From JBBATK01 sp044224515 (GTDB lineage: Bacteria; Bacteroidota; Ignavibacteria; Kapaibacteriales; NICIL-2): a stretch of DNA of 64,000 nt. The DNA is taken from assembly GCA_044224515.1 (NCBI GenBank), contig JBGAKH010000001.1, forward strand, positions 186,001-250,000, given 5' to 3'. The notes below the pieces were generated by a model that saw only the letters and a program-made list of their open reading frames with translations, ran no database searches and was not told the DNA's origin. The translations under genes were made by a program, and so were the position numbers. This document shows positions 17,539 through 25,567 of the stretch, piece after piece (positions within the stretch are counted from its first letter, which is position 1; each line of letters opens with the position of its first letter).

Positions 17539-17939
17539 AAACACGGTATATGGTTGGCGCGGGATTAGCGCTTGTTTGCATCGCTGCGAGTCTCTGGCTG
17601 CTAAGTTCAACGGGAGTTCAGTACACAACGATTGCACAGGCAGCTGAAATCAAGAAACGTGTGTCGATTAAGGGACACTGGATCAAAGAAAAAGAGTACA
17701 GTTACGACTCTCAGCAGAATGTCTTTCGCTTTGCAATGAAAGATGACAACAGCAATGTTGTTAACGTCGTGTACAGTGGATCCAAACCGAACAATTTTGA
17801 ACTTGCTGAGTCGGTAGTTGTCAAAGGTAAAATGGAAAACGATGTCTTTGTTGCATCGGATATCCTAACCAAGTGTCCCTCTAAGTATGAAGGCACAAAT
17901 ACTATGGGACAGCACCCGGCTGATGTACCCAAAAACTAA
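17535..17939 (+). CDS. ccmE: Cytochrome c maturation heme chaperone CcmE, Cys (CXXXY) type
   Basis: Periplasmic heme chaperone anchored by one N-terminal transmembrane helix (about 7-23). The beta-barrel OB-fold follows: KKRVSIKGHWI, NVFRFAMKDDNSNVVNVVYSG, VVVKGKM, FVASDILTKCPSKYEG. In the classical protein a histidine in HDENY binds heme covalently; here the equivalent segment is CPSKY, with Cys114 and Tyr118, i.e. the CXXXY variant known from some sulfate reducers and archaea (modified system I). 134 residues fits. Translationally coupled to the ccmD-like gene; ccmF follows after 65 bp. Confidence 0.93.
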   Translation: MKTRYMVGAGLALVCIAASLWLLSSTGVQYTTIAQAAEIKKRVSIKGHWIKEKEYSYDSQQNVFRFAMKDDNSNVVNVVYSGSKPNNFELAESVVVKGKMENDVFVASDILTKCPSKYEGTNTMGQHPADVPKN

Positions 17940-18004
17940 ATAGCGAATGAAGACGGTACGTGTCTTCTTCTCACAAACCAACGATTCACGAAGGACCTCG
18001 CTGT

Positions 18005-20395
18005 ATGATACCGCAACTTCTCGTTCATCTCTTGTTTGGACTGAGCTTTGGCTGCATGAGCGCCTACTTTTTGTCGCTTCGTGGTTATACCTTCTACGTC
18101 TCCTACGCCAGGATGGTCTACTTTGCTATCGTAGCAGGCACCTTGTTGATCAGCGCGCTGCAGATGTGGAACATCGTTAACCATAACTTCGATATCCACT
18201 ACGTCTACGCATACTCCTCTCGCGAACTGGCACCACCCTTCTTGTACGCCTCCTTCTATTCAGGCCAAGAAGGAAGCTTTATGCTTTGGACAGTGATGAC
18301 TGCCTTACTCGGCGTCTTTCTACTCCCCTATGCACGAAAGCACAACTACGAAGCACCGGTGATGTTTTTCTATAGCTTAATTCTCTGCTTCCTTTTTTTG
18401 ATGTTGGTCGCGAAAAACCCCTTCAGCTTTTTGTGGGAGACCTTTGCGAAAGATGGTACAACAGAGGCCTTCATTGATAGCATTCGAAACGACCCGGCAC
18501 GCTATAACGGTAAAGGCATGAACCCTGTTCTTCAGAACAGGTGGATCATGATCCATCCCCCAATACTGTTTGCCGGTTTTGCGGCGATGTCTGTTCCTTT
18601 CGTCTTTGCGATGGGTGGACTTATTCGTCGTGAATATCAACGATGGATACAAATAGCACTGCCTTGGGCTTTGTTTGCGTGTGCAGTTCTTGGCTTCGGT
18701 ATCATGCTCGGAGGATTCTGGGCTTATGTGACACTCGGTTGGGGAGGATTTTGGGCGTGGGACCCGGTCGAAAATTCCTCCTTGATTCCGTGGTTGGTCT
18801 GTGTAGCAATGGTGCACACGATGCTTGTTCAACAGCGTACGAAAGGCCTGGTCAAAACAAATGTCGTCTTGGCTTTACTTGGATTCCTCAGTGTTCTGTA
18901 CAGCACTTTTCTTACGCGAAGCGGCGTATTGGGCGACACATCGGTTCATGCCTTTGTTGAGCCGGGCTTTTTCGTGTATGTACTGTTGCTCGTTTTTCTC
19001 AGTTGTTTTGCACTCATTGGAGTTGGGCTCATCGTGTGGCGCATGAGAGACATGGCGAAAATGAACGACAGTTTTTCACCAAGTTCGAGAGAATTCTCTC
19101 TTGGAGTTGGTTCCAGTCTCTTGCTTGCCAGCGCACTTATCGTGACACTCGGGACGAGTTATCCGATGCTGGCTGAGATTTTTGGCAAACCCAAAGTTGC
19201 CGTAGAAGGAGCGTTCTACAACATGACGCATCAGTACCTGATGATGATCGTGTTCCTGGTGAATGCGTTGTCTATGGCACTATCCTGGAAGGCCACTCCT
19301 ACAGCGCAAATACGTAGTCGTATACAAGTGGCTGCGCTGGGAGCGCTGCTTGTTACTGCTCTAAGTTATGCGGTCGGCTTGCGCGAACCAATTTGGTTGA
19401 TTCTCGCCTTTCTATCGTGGACAAGCCTCATCATCAACGTACGTCATGCAATCTCTCTTGTTCGAAAATCAATTGTTCGTGCAGGAGCATACATTTCACA
19501 CTTTGGTGTAGCTCTCATGCTCCTTGGGGTCATTGCAACGGCAGGATATACGGAGACCCAACATGCGCGAATGGTCGAAGGTCGCGCCACCGAGGTATTG
19601 GGATATACATTGAACTTTAAAGGCAAACTCCAGGTAGAACAGGAGTACAAAGACCGAGAGAAATATGAGTATCATATCGAAGTCGCTCGTAACGGTACCA
19701 CACAAATGGTGCACCCGGTATTGTATTACAGCGACTTCAATCAACGACAATCTGCCTTTCTTGAACCGGGAATTGCATGGACACTCGGACGCGACCTCTA
19801 TGTTTCGCCAAAAGCAATCGAACGAGAAGGAAAACCTATCATTCAGGAGGTGGTAAAATCTTCGACTGTTGCCTTTCCTTTCGATTCTTCTCGGACACTC
19901 GAGCTTCGCCGCTTCGACATGAGTGAAGCCCAAAAAAGCGACATGCCGGGTTACTTAAAACTTGCCGTTGTGGCCCATATCAATTCCGCTGACAGTGGCT
20001 ATGATAAGAAACTCTACTGCTATACAAACGGAACCGAATTTATACCGATCAGTTATAGCATTCCCGGTACTAGCCTGAAAGTTTCGGTGAATCGCATTCA
20101 TCGTAACCAGCAAAACCCCGAACTGTCCAGCGCAACTTTTGCCTTCAGCGATAGCAGTAAACCGGAGACCTTGGAGAAGGAAGTTTTCGTTGCAGACGTC
20201 TCTGTGAAGCCCTACATAAACTTTGTCTGGCTTGGTGTGATTACCATGGTTCTCGGCTTTGTACTTGCTATGATCCGTACGATGCGAAGCAAAGCTTCGA
20301 ATAGTGTAGCATCAATTAATGATGATAAGAAAGACGATGGCGAGGCATCACCGACAGGTCAACAAGCTGAAGCGGAGCTTCAGCCCGGACACTAA
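18005..20395 (+). CDS. ccmF: Cytochrome c heme lyase subunit CcmF
   Basis: Large multi-pass inner-membrane protein (796 residues) that attaches heme from CcmE to apocytochrome c. Seen: the WWD heme-handling motif WGGFWAWDPVENSSLIPWL (about 246-264), the His in MIHPPILFAGF (about 184) and the Tyr/Trp-rich first third with about a dozen hydrophobic segments; a periplasmic domain occupies roughly 535-740 before a final helix and a charged tail. The ATG at 18005, after GAAGGA, is preferred over a GTG 15 codons upstream because it begins just before the first membrane helix. Forms a unit with ccmD/ccmE; ccmA, ccmB, ccmC and ccmH are not in the window. Confidence 0.95.
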   Translation: MIPQLLVHLLFGLSFGCMSAYFLSLRGYTFYVSYARMVYFAIVAGTLLISALQMWNIVNHNFDIHYVYAYSSRELAPPFLYASFYSGQEGSFMLWTVMTALLGVFLLPYARKHNYEAPVMFFYSLILCFLFLMLVAKNPFSFLWETFAKDGTTEAFIDSIRNDPARYNGKGMNPVLQNRWIMIHPPILFAGFAAMSVPFVFAMGGLIRREYQRWIQIALPWALFACAVLGFGIMLGGFWAYVTLGWGGFWAWDPVENSSLIPWLVCVAMVHTMLVQQRTKGLVKTNVVLALLGFLSVLYSTFLTRSGVLGDTSVHAFVEPGFFVYVLLLVFLSCFALIGVGLIVWRMRDMAKMNDSFSPSSREFSLGVGSSLLLASALIVTLGTSYPMLAEIFGKPKVAVEGAFYNMTHQYLMMIVFLVNALSMALSWKATPTAQIRSRIQVAALGALLVTALSYAVGLREPIWLILAFLSWTSLIINVRHAISLVRKSIVRAGAYISHFGVALMLLGVIATAGYTETQHARMVEGRATEVLGYTLNFKGKLQVEQEYKDREKYEYHIEVARNGTTQMVHPVLYYSDFNQRQSAFLEPGIAWTLGRDLYVSPKAIEREGKPIIQEVVKSSTVAFPFDSSRTLELRRFDMSEAQKSDMPGYLKLAVVAHINSADSGYDKKLYCYTNGTEFIPISYSIPGTSLKVSVNRIHRNQQNPELSSATFAFSDSSKPETLEKEVFVADVSVKPYINFVWLGVITMVLGFVLAMIRTMRSKASNSVASINDDKKDDGEASPTGQQAEAELQPGH

Positions 20396-20415
20396 GTCAA
20401 GGGAGCCAGATTCAC

Positions 20416-21570
20416 GTGATCATACGTACTCTTCGTATTCAGAACTTGCGCAACCACGCGTTCAGTTCGGTTGAGTTTTGTGACGGCATCAATGTCTTGC
20501 ATGGTCCCAACGGTGCAGGCAAAACCACCATTCTGGAAGCCCTAACTCTCTGCGCATTTACTAAGACTTTTCTCCCAAGCTCCGACGACGAGCTCACACA
20601 ACATAGTGCTCAGGGATTCGCAATTGGCTGCGAAGCGGAAACCGACCACGGTAGTTCATATAAGATCTCAATAAGTGCGCCCAGAAACGAGAAGAGAAGT
20701 ATCAGCTCCGGCATGGGAAACAATCTAAGTCCCAAAGACGTGGTTGGTCAGATCCCAATGGTCGTGTTGTCTCCTGACTTTAAGTCTATTACCTTTGGCT
20801 CTCCGCAAGACCGACGTGCCTTCATGGATCGTCTATTAGCGCAATGTAGCAGTAGGTACTACGACGAGTTGACTAATCTTCGCCGCATTCTTAAGCAGCG
20901 CAACCTCTTGTTAAGTGCACGTGGAGGCTATTTCGATAGAATGCAGTTCAGCGTTTGGACCGAGCAGCTTATACAGTGCGCAACGGAAATCAGCGTTCGC
21001 AGACGTGACTTTGTCAAAGGCTTTGTGCCATTTTTTATGGATGCCTACCACACTCTTTCTCCGGATGACGAAGTTGTTGGAGTTAGCTATATCGCTGATG
21101 CTGCCAACGGCGCTGCTCTTGACGATCAGCTAAGCCCCAATGACATCACTCGCTTGATTCGCGCGCGCGCTGAGGCTCTCGAGGAAGAAGAATGTAGACG
21201 TATGTTAAGTCTTTGGGGACCTCAAAAAGACGATCTCGAGATTCGTATCAATGGCGGCAGAGCTCGAGAAAGTGCTTCACAAGGACAACACAAATCTTTG
21301 CTCGTGTGTCTGAAGAAAGCAGAATTTGAGTACCTTCGTGAACAGCGCGAGGAAACGCCAATACTTCTGCTTGACGACGTTTTCTCGGAACTTGACGAAG
21401 CTCGTACCTCTCGCATTTTTGCAACGGTATTGCGAGAAGCGAGGCAAAGCTTTATAACCACTACTGAGGCAGAGCGCTTGCGCAGCATCGCTGCCCTACC
21501 AAAACATACTCGATTCTTTCGACTGTACAAAGGTCAGATCGATCATGTTGAAGATCATTTCGGAAACTAA
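20416..21570 (+). CDS. recF: DNA replication and repair protein RecF
   Basis: SMC-like ATPase that loads RecA at gaps with RecOR. Starts at GTG 20416 after AAGGGAG. Walker A GPNGAGKTT is at residues 30-37; the signature region SQGQHKSLLVCLKKAE and Walker B ILLLDDVFSELDEAR near the C-terminus are intact, as is the family N-terminus IIRTLRIQNLRNH. 384 residues is normal. dnaA/dnaN/gyrB, its frequent neighbours near the origin, are absent; instead ccmF lies 20 bp upstream and the DciA-like gene 3 bp downstream. Confidence 0.96.
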   Translation: MIIRTLRIQNLRNHAFSSVEFCDGINVLHGPNGAGKTTILEALTLCAFTKTFLPSSDDELTQHSAQGFAIGCEAETDHGSSYKISISAPRNEKRSISSGMGNNLSPKDVVGQIPMVVLSPDFKSITFGSPQDRRAFMDRLLAQCSSRYYDELTNLRRILKQRNLLLSARGGYFDRMQFSVWTEQLIQCATEISVRRRDFVKGFVPFFMDAYHTLSPDDEVVGVSYIADAANGAALDDQLSPNDITRLIRARAEALEEEECRRMLSLWGPQKDDLEIRINGGRARESASQGQHKSLLVCLKKAEFEYLREQREETPILLLDDVFSELDEARTSRIFATVLREARQSFITTTEAERLRSIAALPKHTRFFRLYKGQIDHVEDHFGN

Positions 21571-21573
21571 ATC

Positions 21574-21861
21574 ATGGAATCAACCGCTCATTCGCTTCAA
21601 GGGGTTTTACAAGAACTACTCAAATCACACGGTATGGAACATGTGGTACGAGAAGCATCTATACCGGATGTGTGGGCCGGCATCGTTGGCGAAAGCGCTG
21701 CGCGGCATTGCCAGATTGTAAGTTTTGAGCAATCGGAACTCAAGATTAAAGTAGACTCTTCTGTTTGGCGCAGTGAGTTGAAACTACGACATGACGACCT
21801 ACTCGCTAAACTCAATGAAGGGATCGGGGCTCCGCTGGTTCAACGTATAACATTTCGTTGA
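21574..21861 (+). CDS. DUF721 / DciA-like protein
   Basis: A 95-residue protein with the KH-like domain of the DUF721 family: VWAGIVGESAARHCQIVSFEQSELKIKVDSSVWRSELKLRHDDLLAKLNE, where the VW..IVG...A.H and L.V.V.SS.W..EL blocks are the family signature. DciA is the widespread loader or ancestor of loaders of the replicative helicase DnaB, and recF-DUF721 adjacency is common. It begins 3 bp after the recF stop, so the pair is co-translated. Lacks the extra C-terminal extension seen in some DciA proteins. Confidence 0.85.
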   Translation: MESTAHSLQGVLQELLKSHGMEHVVREASIPDVWAGIVGESAARHCQIVSFEQSELKIKVDSSVWRSELKLRHDDLLAKLNEGIGAPLVQRITFR

Positions 21862-21980
21862 GAAGTCACTCGCCGCTCTCCATGAGTTCATTTCTTGACA
21901 TCGCGTAACTACCGGCTAAGCCCCGGAGCCGCATTCCTAGTCCCTGGAGCAACGACACGTGACATCGTCCCTAAACACCT

Positions 21981-22220
21981 ATGAACAGCTTTCAGCCCTA
22001 TCAAAGTCATAGCCAACAATGTGAGCTCTGCTTGAACCTTATTGAGCGCACACGCAAACGATGCGTTGCCTATCCGGATGGAATACCTCCGGAGCTCTGG
22101 AATGACGAGATTGAACATACTCGACCGCATCCCGGCGATAATGGAATACTGTTTGAGCAAAACACCTTGACCGACATGAAACGCAGACGCCATGCCGAAC
22201 GTCGTCGTCGCACCCCCTAA
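21981..22220 (+). CDS. Small conserved cysteine-containing protein, function unknown
   Basis: A 79-residue protein. Seen: CELC (15-18) with a third Cys in KRCVAYPDGIPPELWNDEIEH and the closing PGDNGILFE block; the string C..PDGIP...W...H..P.PGDNGI.FE is one I recall from small conserved hypothetical proteins, so the gene is probably real. The CxxC plus Cys/His set could bind zinc, but only three Cys are present. Basic C-terminus (MKRRRHAERRRR). It lies 119 bp after the DciA-like gene. Confidence 0.6.
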   Translation: MNSFQPYQSHSQQCELCLNLIERTRKRCVAYPDGIPPELWNDEIEHTRPHPGDNGILFEQNTLTDMKRRRHAERRRRTP

Positions 22221-22347
22221 ACAGTTTTGTCTTTCCTTTGTATTTTGACCCCTGCTGTGTAATCTCCGGCTTCATTGCGGATGTCTAAACGTACGGATTG
22301 TACAGATTCCGGTGGCGTCTCCTTTTGTTTCCTCTTTTTGTGATAGT

Positions 22348-22851
22348 ATGAAGACTTTTGGCAGTTCACTTTTCATTGTGCTTCTGACTTTGTTCAACAG
22401 TGCCTACGTGGTTGGGCAACAGTTAGCGCCCATCGACGGCTCCAATTTTGTCAACTTCTTTACGACACCGGTCGACCCCAAAAAGGCAAGCCCCGCTCCG
22501 ATGAGAGAAGAGCGAGACCCTGAAGGATTTCGCTTCTACGATTTTGCTATCGGAAAGGGTGACTCTGCCGCAGAAGGTAAGCGACATTTCATTCGCTTTA
22601 TCGGCAGCCACTCTAATGGTGATTTGTTTGACACCAGCCACGCCAACGACAAGGTCCTCTTTTCCTTTGTCATGGGAGCAAACGAAGTTATGCGAGGCCT
22701 TGAACTTGGAATCCGAGGTATGCGATGCGGTGGAAGACGTCAGTTGCTTCTGCCTCCGGCTTTGGCGTACGGCACGGCCGGTTATCCCTCAGTTGGTATC
22801 CTGCCTAATGAAACACTGATCGTTTTCGTTGAACTTGTAAAGGTCGAGTAA
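22348..22851 (+). CDS. Exported FKBP-type peptidyl-prolyl cis-trans isomerase
   Basis: A 167-residue folding catalyst. Start at ATG 22348 gives a signal peptide (MKTFGSSLFIVLLTLFNSAYVVGQQ); the GTG 12 codons upstream would spoil it. The FKBP domain (about 75-167) has VRFIGSHSNGDLFDTS-type entry strand, FVMGANEVMRGLELGIRGMRCGGRRQLLLPPALAYG, and the closing LIVFVELVKVE strand. Acts in the periplasm or outer envelope. Its stop codon overlaps the ATG of the next gene by one base (TAATG), so the two are coupled although functionally unlike. Confidence 0.9.
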   Translation: MKTFGSSLFIVLLTLFNSAYVVGQQLAPIDGSNFVNFFTTPVDPKKASPAPMREERDPEGFRFYDFAIGKGDSAAEGKRHFIRFIGSHSNGDLFDTSHANDKVLFSFVMGANEVMRGLELGIRGMRCGGRRQLLLPPALAYGTAGYPSVGILPNETLIVFVELVKVE

Positions 22852-24089
22852 TGCATCTAGTGCTTGTTGAAGATCAAGTAGAGTCTCTCTATCCCTTCTC
22901 TGTCTTACACTGTAGTTGGGAACTTCGTTGCTCACGCTCGCGCTTCTTTGAGCGCTGGATTGATCTGTTGCAGCCAAGCAGTTTGGAGCTGCGAGGAAGA
23001 ACGTTACACCTGCAGTCCTTTCGTGAACGCTTCCCTCTGAATATTTCATCATCGCCTTCGAACGTGGATCAGCGATGCCTTATCGTGTTGGCGTCATTAG
23101 TTCCGACTACACAACTCAGCACAATACTGGGGTCGCAGCATAGCCGCGATACAGTGTTTTATCAAGACGACGAAGTCGTTGCTGTATGCTGCTCCGTCAA
23201 CCATGATATCTTCTCCATGGTGTTGCCTTCGGCAACCCCTACTGAGCTGAAGGAACTCACGAGTTCATGCCTTCGTGTAGATATTCAAGCACAGCGAGTA
23301 ATCAATCTTTGGGATTGCCTCGATAGTGTATCTCACACGATTCACGACGACTTTGCTGGACTTTCACTCCTTGAAAGAAACTCTGCGAGAGCTGACGGCC
23401 TGCTTCTTGTTGGTGACGCACCTGTCTACGTAGGTCGAGACGTCTTCCTATGTCCGGGCACGGTCCTAGACGCAAGGAAAGGTGCAATCATCATCGATGA
23501 TGCAGTTGAAGTCATGGCGCATAGTGTCATAATGGGACCTGCATCAATTGGTGCGCACTGCATCGTTAAAGCGGGAGCGAAGATCTATCCCTCCACCGTG
23601 ATTGGCGAATGGTCGAAAGTTGGGGGTGAGATCGAAAACAGTATCATCCACGCCTTCACGAACAAGCAGCACGAAGGGTTTTTAGGACATAGCTTTTTGT
23701 CTGAATGGGTTAACCTTGGTGCCGATACCAATACAAGCGACTTAAAAAACACATACGGCAACATTTCTGTGTCTCGTCGATCCGTTGTGGAAGACACAAA
23801 TCGTATGTTTCTTGGTCTGCTCTGCGGTGATCATACTAAAAGCGGTATAAACACCATGTTCAACACAGGAACCGTGTGCGGAATTCACGCGAACATCTTC
23901 GGTGCCGGCTATACCCCGTCTGAACTCCCTTCGTTTACCTGGGGTGGGCTTTCTGAGCATCGTCAATATCCTTTGCGAAAAGCTTTATCGGTAGGCAAAA
24001 CCGTCATGGCACGTCGTTCCAAAACCATGTCTATAGCTGAAGAAGCATTAATGACTGAAGAGTTTGAAAAACTCTACCCATCACGCTAA
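22851..24089 (+). CDS. GlmU-like sugar nucleotidyltransferase/acyltransferase of the Bacteroidota type
   Basis: A 412-residue protein of the family annotated in Bacteroidota as alternative GlmU (putative UDP-GlcNAc diphosphorylase/glucosamine-1-phosphate acetyltransferase). The N-terminal half starts LVLVEDQVESLYPFSVLHCSWELRCSRSRFFERW, a divergent nucleotidyltransferase domain that lacks the LxAGxGxRM loop. From about 190 on it has left-handed beta-helix hexapeptide repeats (VGRDVFLCPGTVLDARKGAIIIDDAVEVMAHSVIMGPASIGAHCIVKAGAKIYPSTVIG), ending in GFLGHSFLSEWVNLGADTNTSDLKN. Together with the GlmU-N-like protein at 4956 it could supply the acetyltransferase half of UDP-GlcNAc synthesis. It overlaps the convergent MFS gene by 9 bp. 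Confidence 0.8.
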   Translation: MHLVLVEDQVESLYPFSVLHCSWELRCSRSRFFERWIDLLQPSSLELRGRTLHLQSFRERFPLNISSSPSNVDQRCLIVLASLVPTTQLSTILGSQHSRDTVFYQDDEVVAVCCSVNHDIFSMVLPSATPTELKELTSSCLRVDIQAQRVINLWDCLDSVSHTIHDDFAGLSLLERNSARADGLLLVGDAPVYVGRDVFLCPGTVLDARKGAIIIDDAVEVMAHSVIMGPASIGAHCIVKAGAKIYPSTVIGEWSKVGGEIENSIIHAFTNKQHEGFLGHSFLSEWVNLGADTNTSDLKNTYGNISVSRRSVVEDTNRMFLGLLCGDHTKSGINTMFNTGTVCGIHANIFGAGYTPSELPSFTWGGLSEHRQYPLRKALSVGKTVMARRSKTMSIAEEALMTEEFEKLYPSR

Positions 24090-25364
24090 CTCTACCTGAT
24101 TCAGTTCGTGTTCGGCATCGTTGGTTGCGCCCAACAACCACAGGAAGGCAATGAAGGCTGCGACAGAACTACTCAAAAAAGTTGCCGCTGCACCAAAGTT
24201 AAACCAGAGTAGTCCGGCAATAGTACTGGCACAGAACACTGCTATGCTCTGCAGCGAGGCAAAGAGTCCCAGTGCCGTCCCCACTTCCGTCCTCGGAACA
24301 AGGTTGCTTAGCCAAGCTTTTATGTTCGACTCAATTGCCGATTCACTTAAACCGTAGATGCAGAATACGAGGAATATCAATTCAGTTGAGCGTGCCTTCG
24401 TGATAGCAGCATAGGCTGCTGAGAAGCACAACAATCCAAACAAAATGACTCGTTTCATTCCAAAGCGATCGGCGACACGACCAAGAATGTATGAGGATGC
24501 CGCGAAGACTATGTTGTATACCACATAGCCAAGGATTGGTGCCGTGTCATTGCCGCTGAGCTCGCGAACCTGGAGCAACAGAAACATGTCAGAAGAATTG
24601 AAAAACATGTAGACTAACATGGGAATGGCAATGAGTCTAAATCTCTTCGGTGCTCGACGCCAATAACCAAAATAAGAGAAGAGTCCCGAACGCTGAGAGA
24701 TTACTTGTTGTGGCCTATCCTGAGCATGCTCTCGAATGAGCATTGTCACCAGTACGGCAAGCATTCCGGGAATAAAGGAGTAATAGAACATCATCGCTAA
24801 GGCATTCGGATGTTCATGGATGTACCAAAGGGCTAACAAAGGTCCAAGAACTGCACCAACAGTGTCAAGCGATCGGTGAAAGCCAAAGACCTGAGCCTTT
24901 GTCTGTGGCGTTGCTTCCAAACTCAACAGTGCATCACGAGGAGTTGTACGCATTCCTTTTGCAAAGCGATCGAGAGTGCGGGCGAAGAAAATCCACCAAC
25001 TTGCACTAAAGAGTACCAGCATCGGTTTGGAACAGGCGCTGATAAAGTAACCCCAGCGGATAAACGGTACACGGCGTCCAAGTCGATCGGACCACTGACC
25101 GAATACCCCCTTCATCAATCCCGAAGTTGTCACGGCTAATCCCTCAAGTAACCCAATCAACACGACACTGAAGCCAATATTCTTCAGATACACCGGAACA
25201 ATGGGATACAGCATTTCACTTGCAATGTCTGCGAACAAGCTGACCAACGACAACATCACAACCGTTCTGCTAATTGCGGAAGATCCGGTGTTCGTTGTGC
25301 TGTTCGTTGTGCTCTTCGTTGTGCTCTTCGTTTCACTTGTCATTCTATTCACCCAATCCTGCAT
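24081..25364 (-). CDS. Major facilitator superfamily transporter
   Basis: A 427-residue integral membrane protein with twelve probable helices. Family features: FGQWSDRLGRRVPFIRWGY between helices 2 and 3 (the GxxxDRxGRR motif A), and RTLDRFAKGMRTTPRDALLS in the next loop; this second block is typical of a subgroup of small-molecule/efflux MFS proteins. Substrate unknown. Residues about 8-28 are a low-complexity Ser/Thr/Asn/Lys tail encoded by a 12-bp tandem repeat. The start may be 25364 or the ATG at 25343. Convergent with the GlmU-like gene, overlapping by 9 bp. Confidence 0.85.
   Translation of the reverse strand: MQDWVNRMTSETKSTTKSTTNSTTNTGSSAISRTVVMLSLVSLFADIASEMLYPIVPVYLKNIGFSVVLIGLLEGLAVTTSGLMKGVFGQWSDRLGRRVPFIRWGYFISACSKPMLVLFSASWWIFFARTLDRFAKGMRTTPRDALLSLEATPQTKAQVFGFHRSLDTVGAVLGPLLALWYIHEHPNALAMMFYYSFIPGMLAVLVTMLIREHAQDRPQQVISQRSGLFSYFGYWRRAPKRFRLIAIPMLVYMFFNSSDMFLLLQVRELSGNDTAPILGYVVYNIVFAASSYILGRVADRFGMKRVILFGLLCFSAAYAAITKARSTELIFLVFCIYGLSESAIESNIKAWLSNLVPRTEVGTALGLFASLQSIAVFCASTIAGLLWFNFGAAATFLSSSVAAFIAFLWLLGATNDAEHELNQVELA
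25290..25337. repeat. 12-bp tandem repeat inside the MFS gene N-terminus
   Basis: Four units: GTTCGTTGTGCT twice (25290-25313), CTTCGTTGTGCT (25314-25325) and a degenerate CTTCGTTTCACT (25326-25337). Each unit is four codons, so copy-number change keeps the frame and lengthens or shortens the Ser-Thr-Thr-Asn/Lys tail. Confidence 0.9.
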
Positions 25365-25496
25365 TCAATATAGGCCTGTCGGAAGATCATACTTGTTGTT
25401 GCCGCTGGCAATGCGTCAAGCGTGCAGTTCGTGACAGGAAAATCCTCTCGACTATGGCATTATTGATCGATTGTTAGTTTTCAACGTATGCCTTAC

Positions 25497-25524
25497 AAAA
25501 AGCAAGCGCAGCCGGAGGCTGCGC
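25497..25524 (-). terminator. Intrinsic terminator of the TlpA-like gene
   Basis: GCGCAGCC (25506-25513) and GGCTGCGC (25517-25524) form an 8-bp GC-rich stem with a 3-nt loop. On the minus strand it is followed by TTGCTTTTTGT, and it lies 43 bp after the stop at 25568. Confidence 0.8.
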
Positions 25525-25567
25525 ATACTCAAGATAACTTTAGCAAGGAGCGAATGACGACTCGCAG

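Noticed and set aside
25290..25337. CRISPR-like repeat
   Set aside because: Repeats are 12 bp, contiguous, without spacers, and in frame within an MFS gene.
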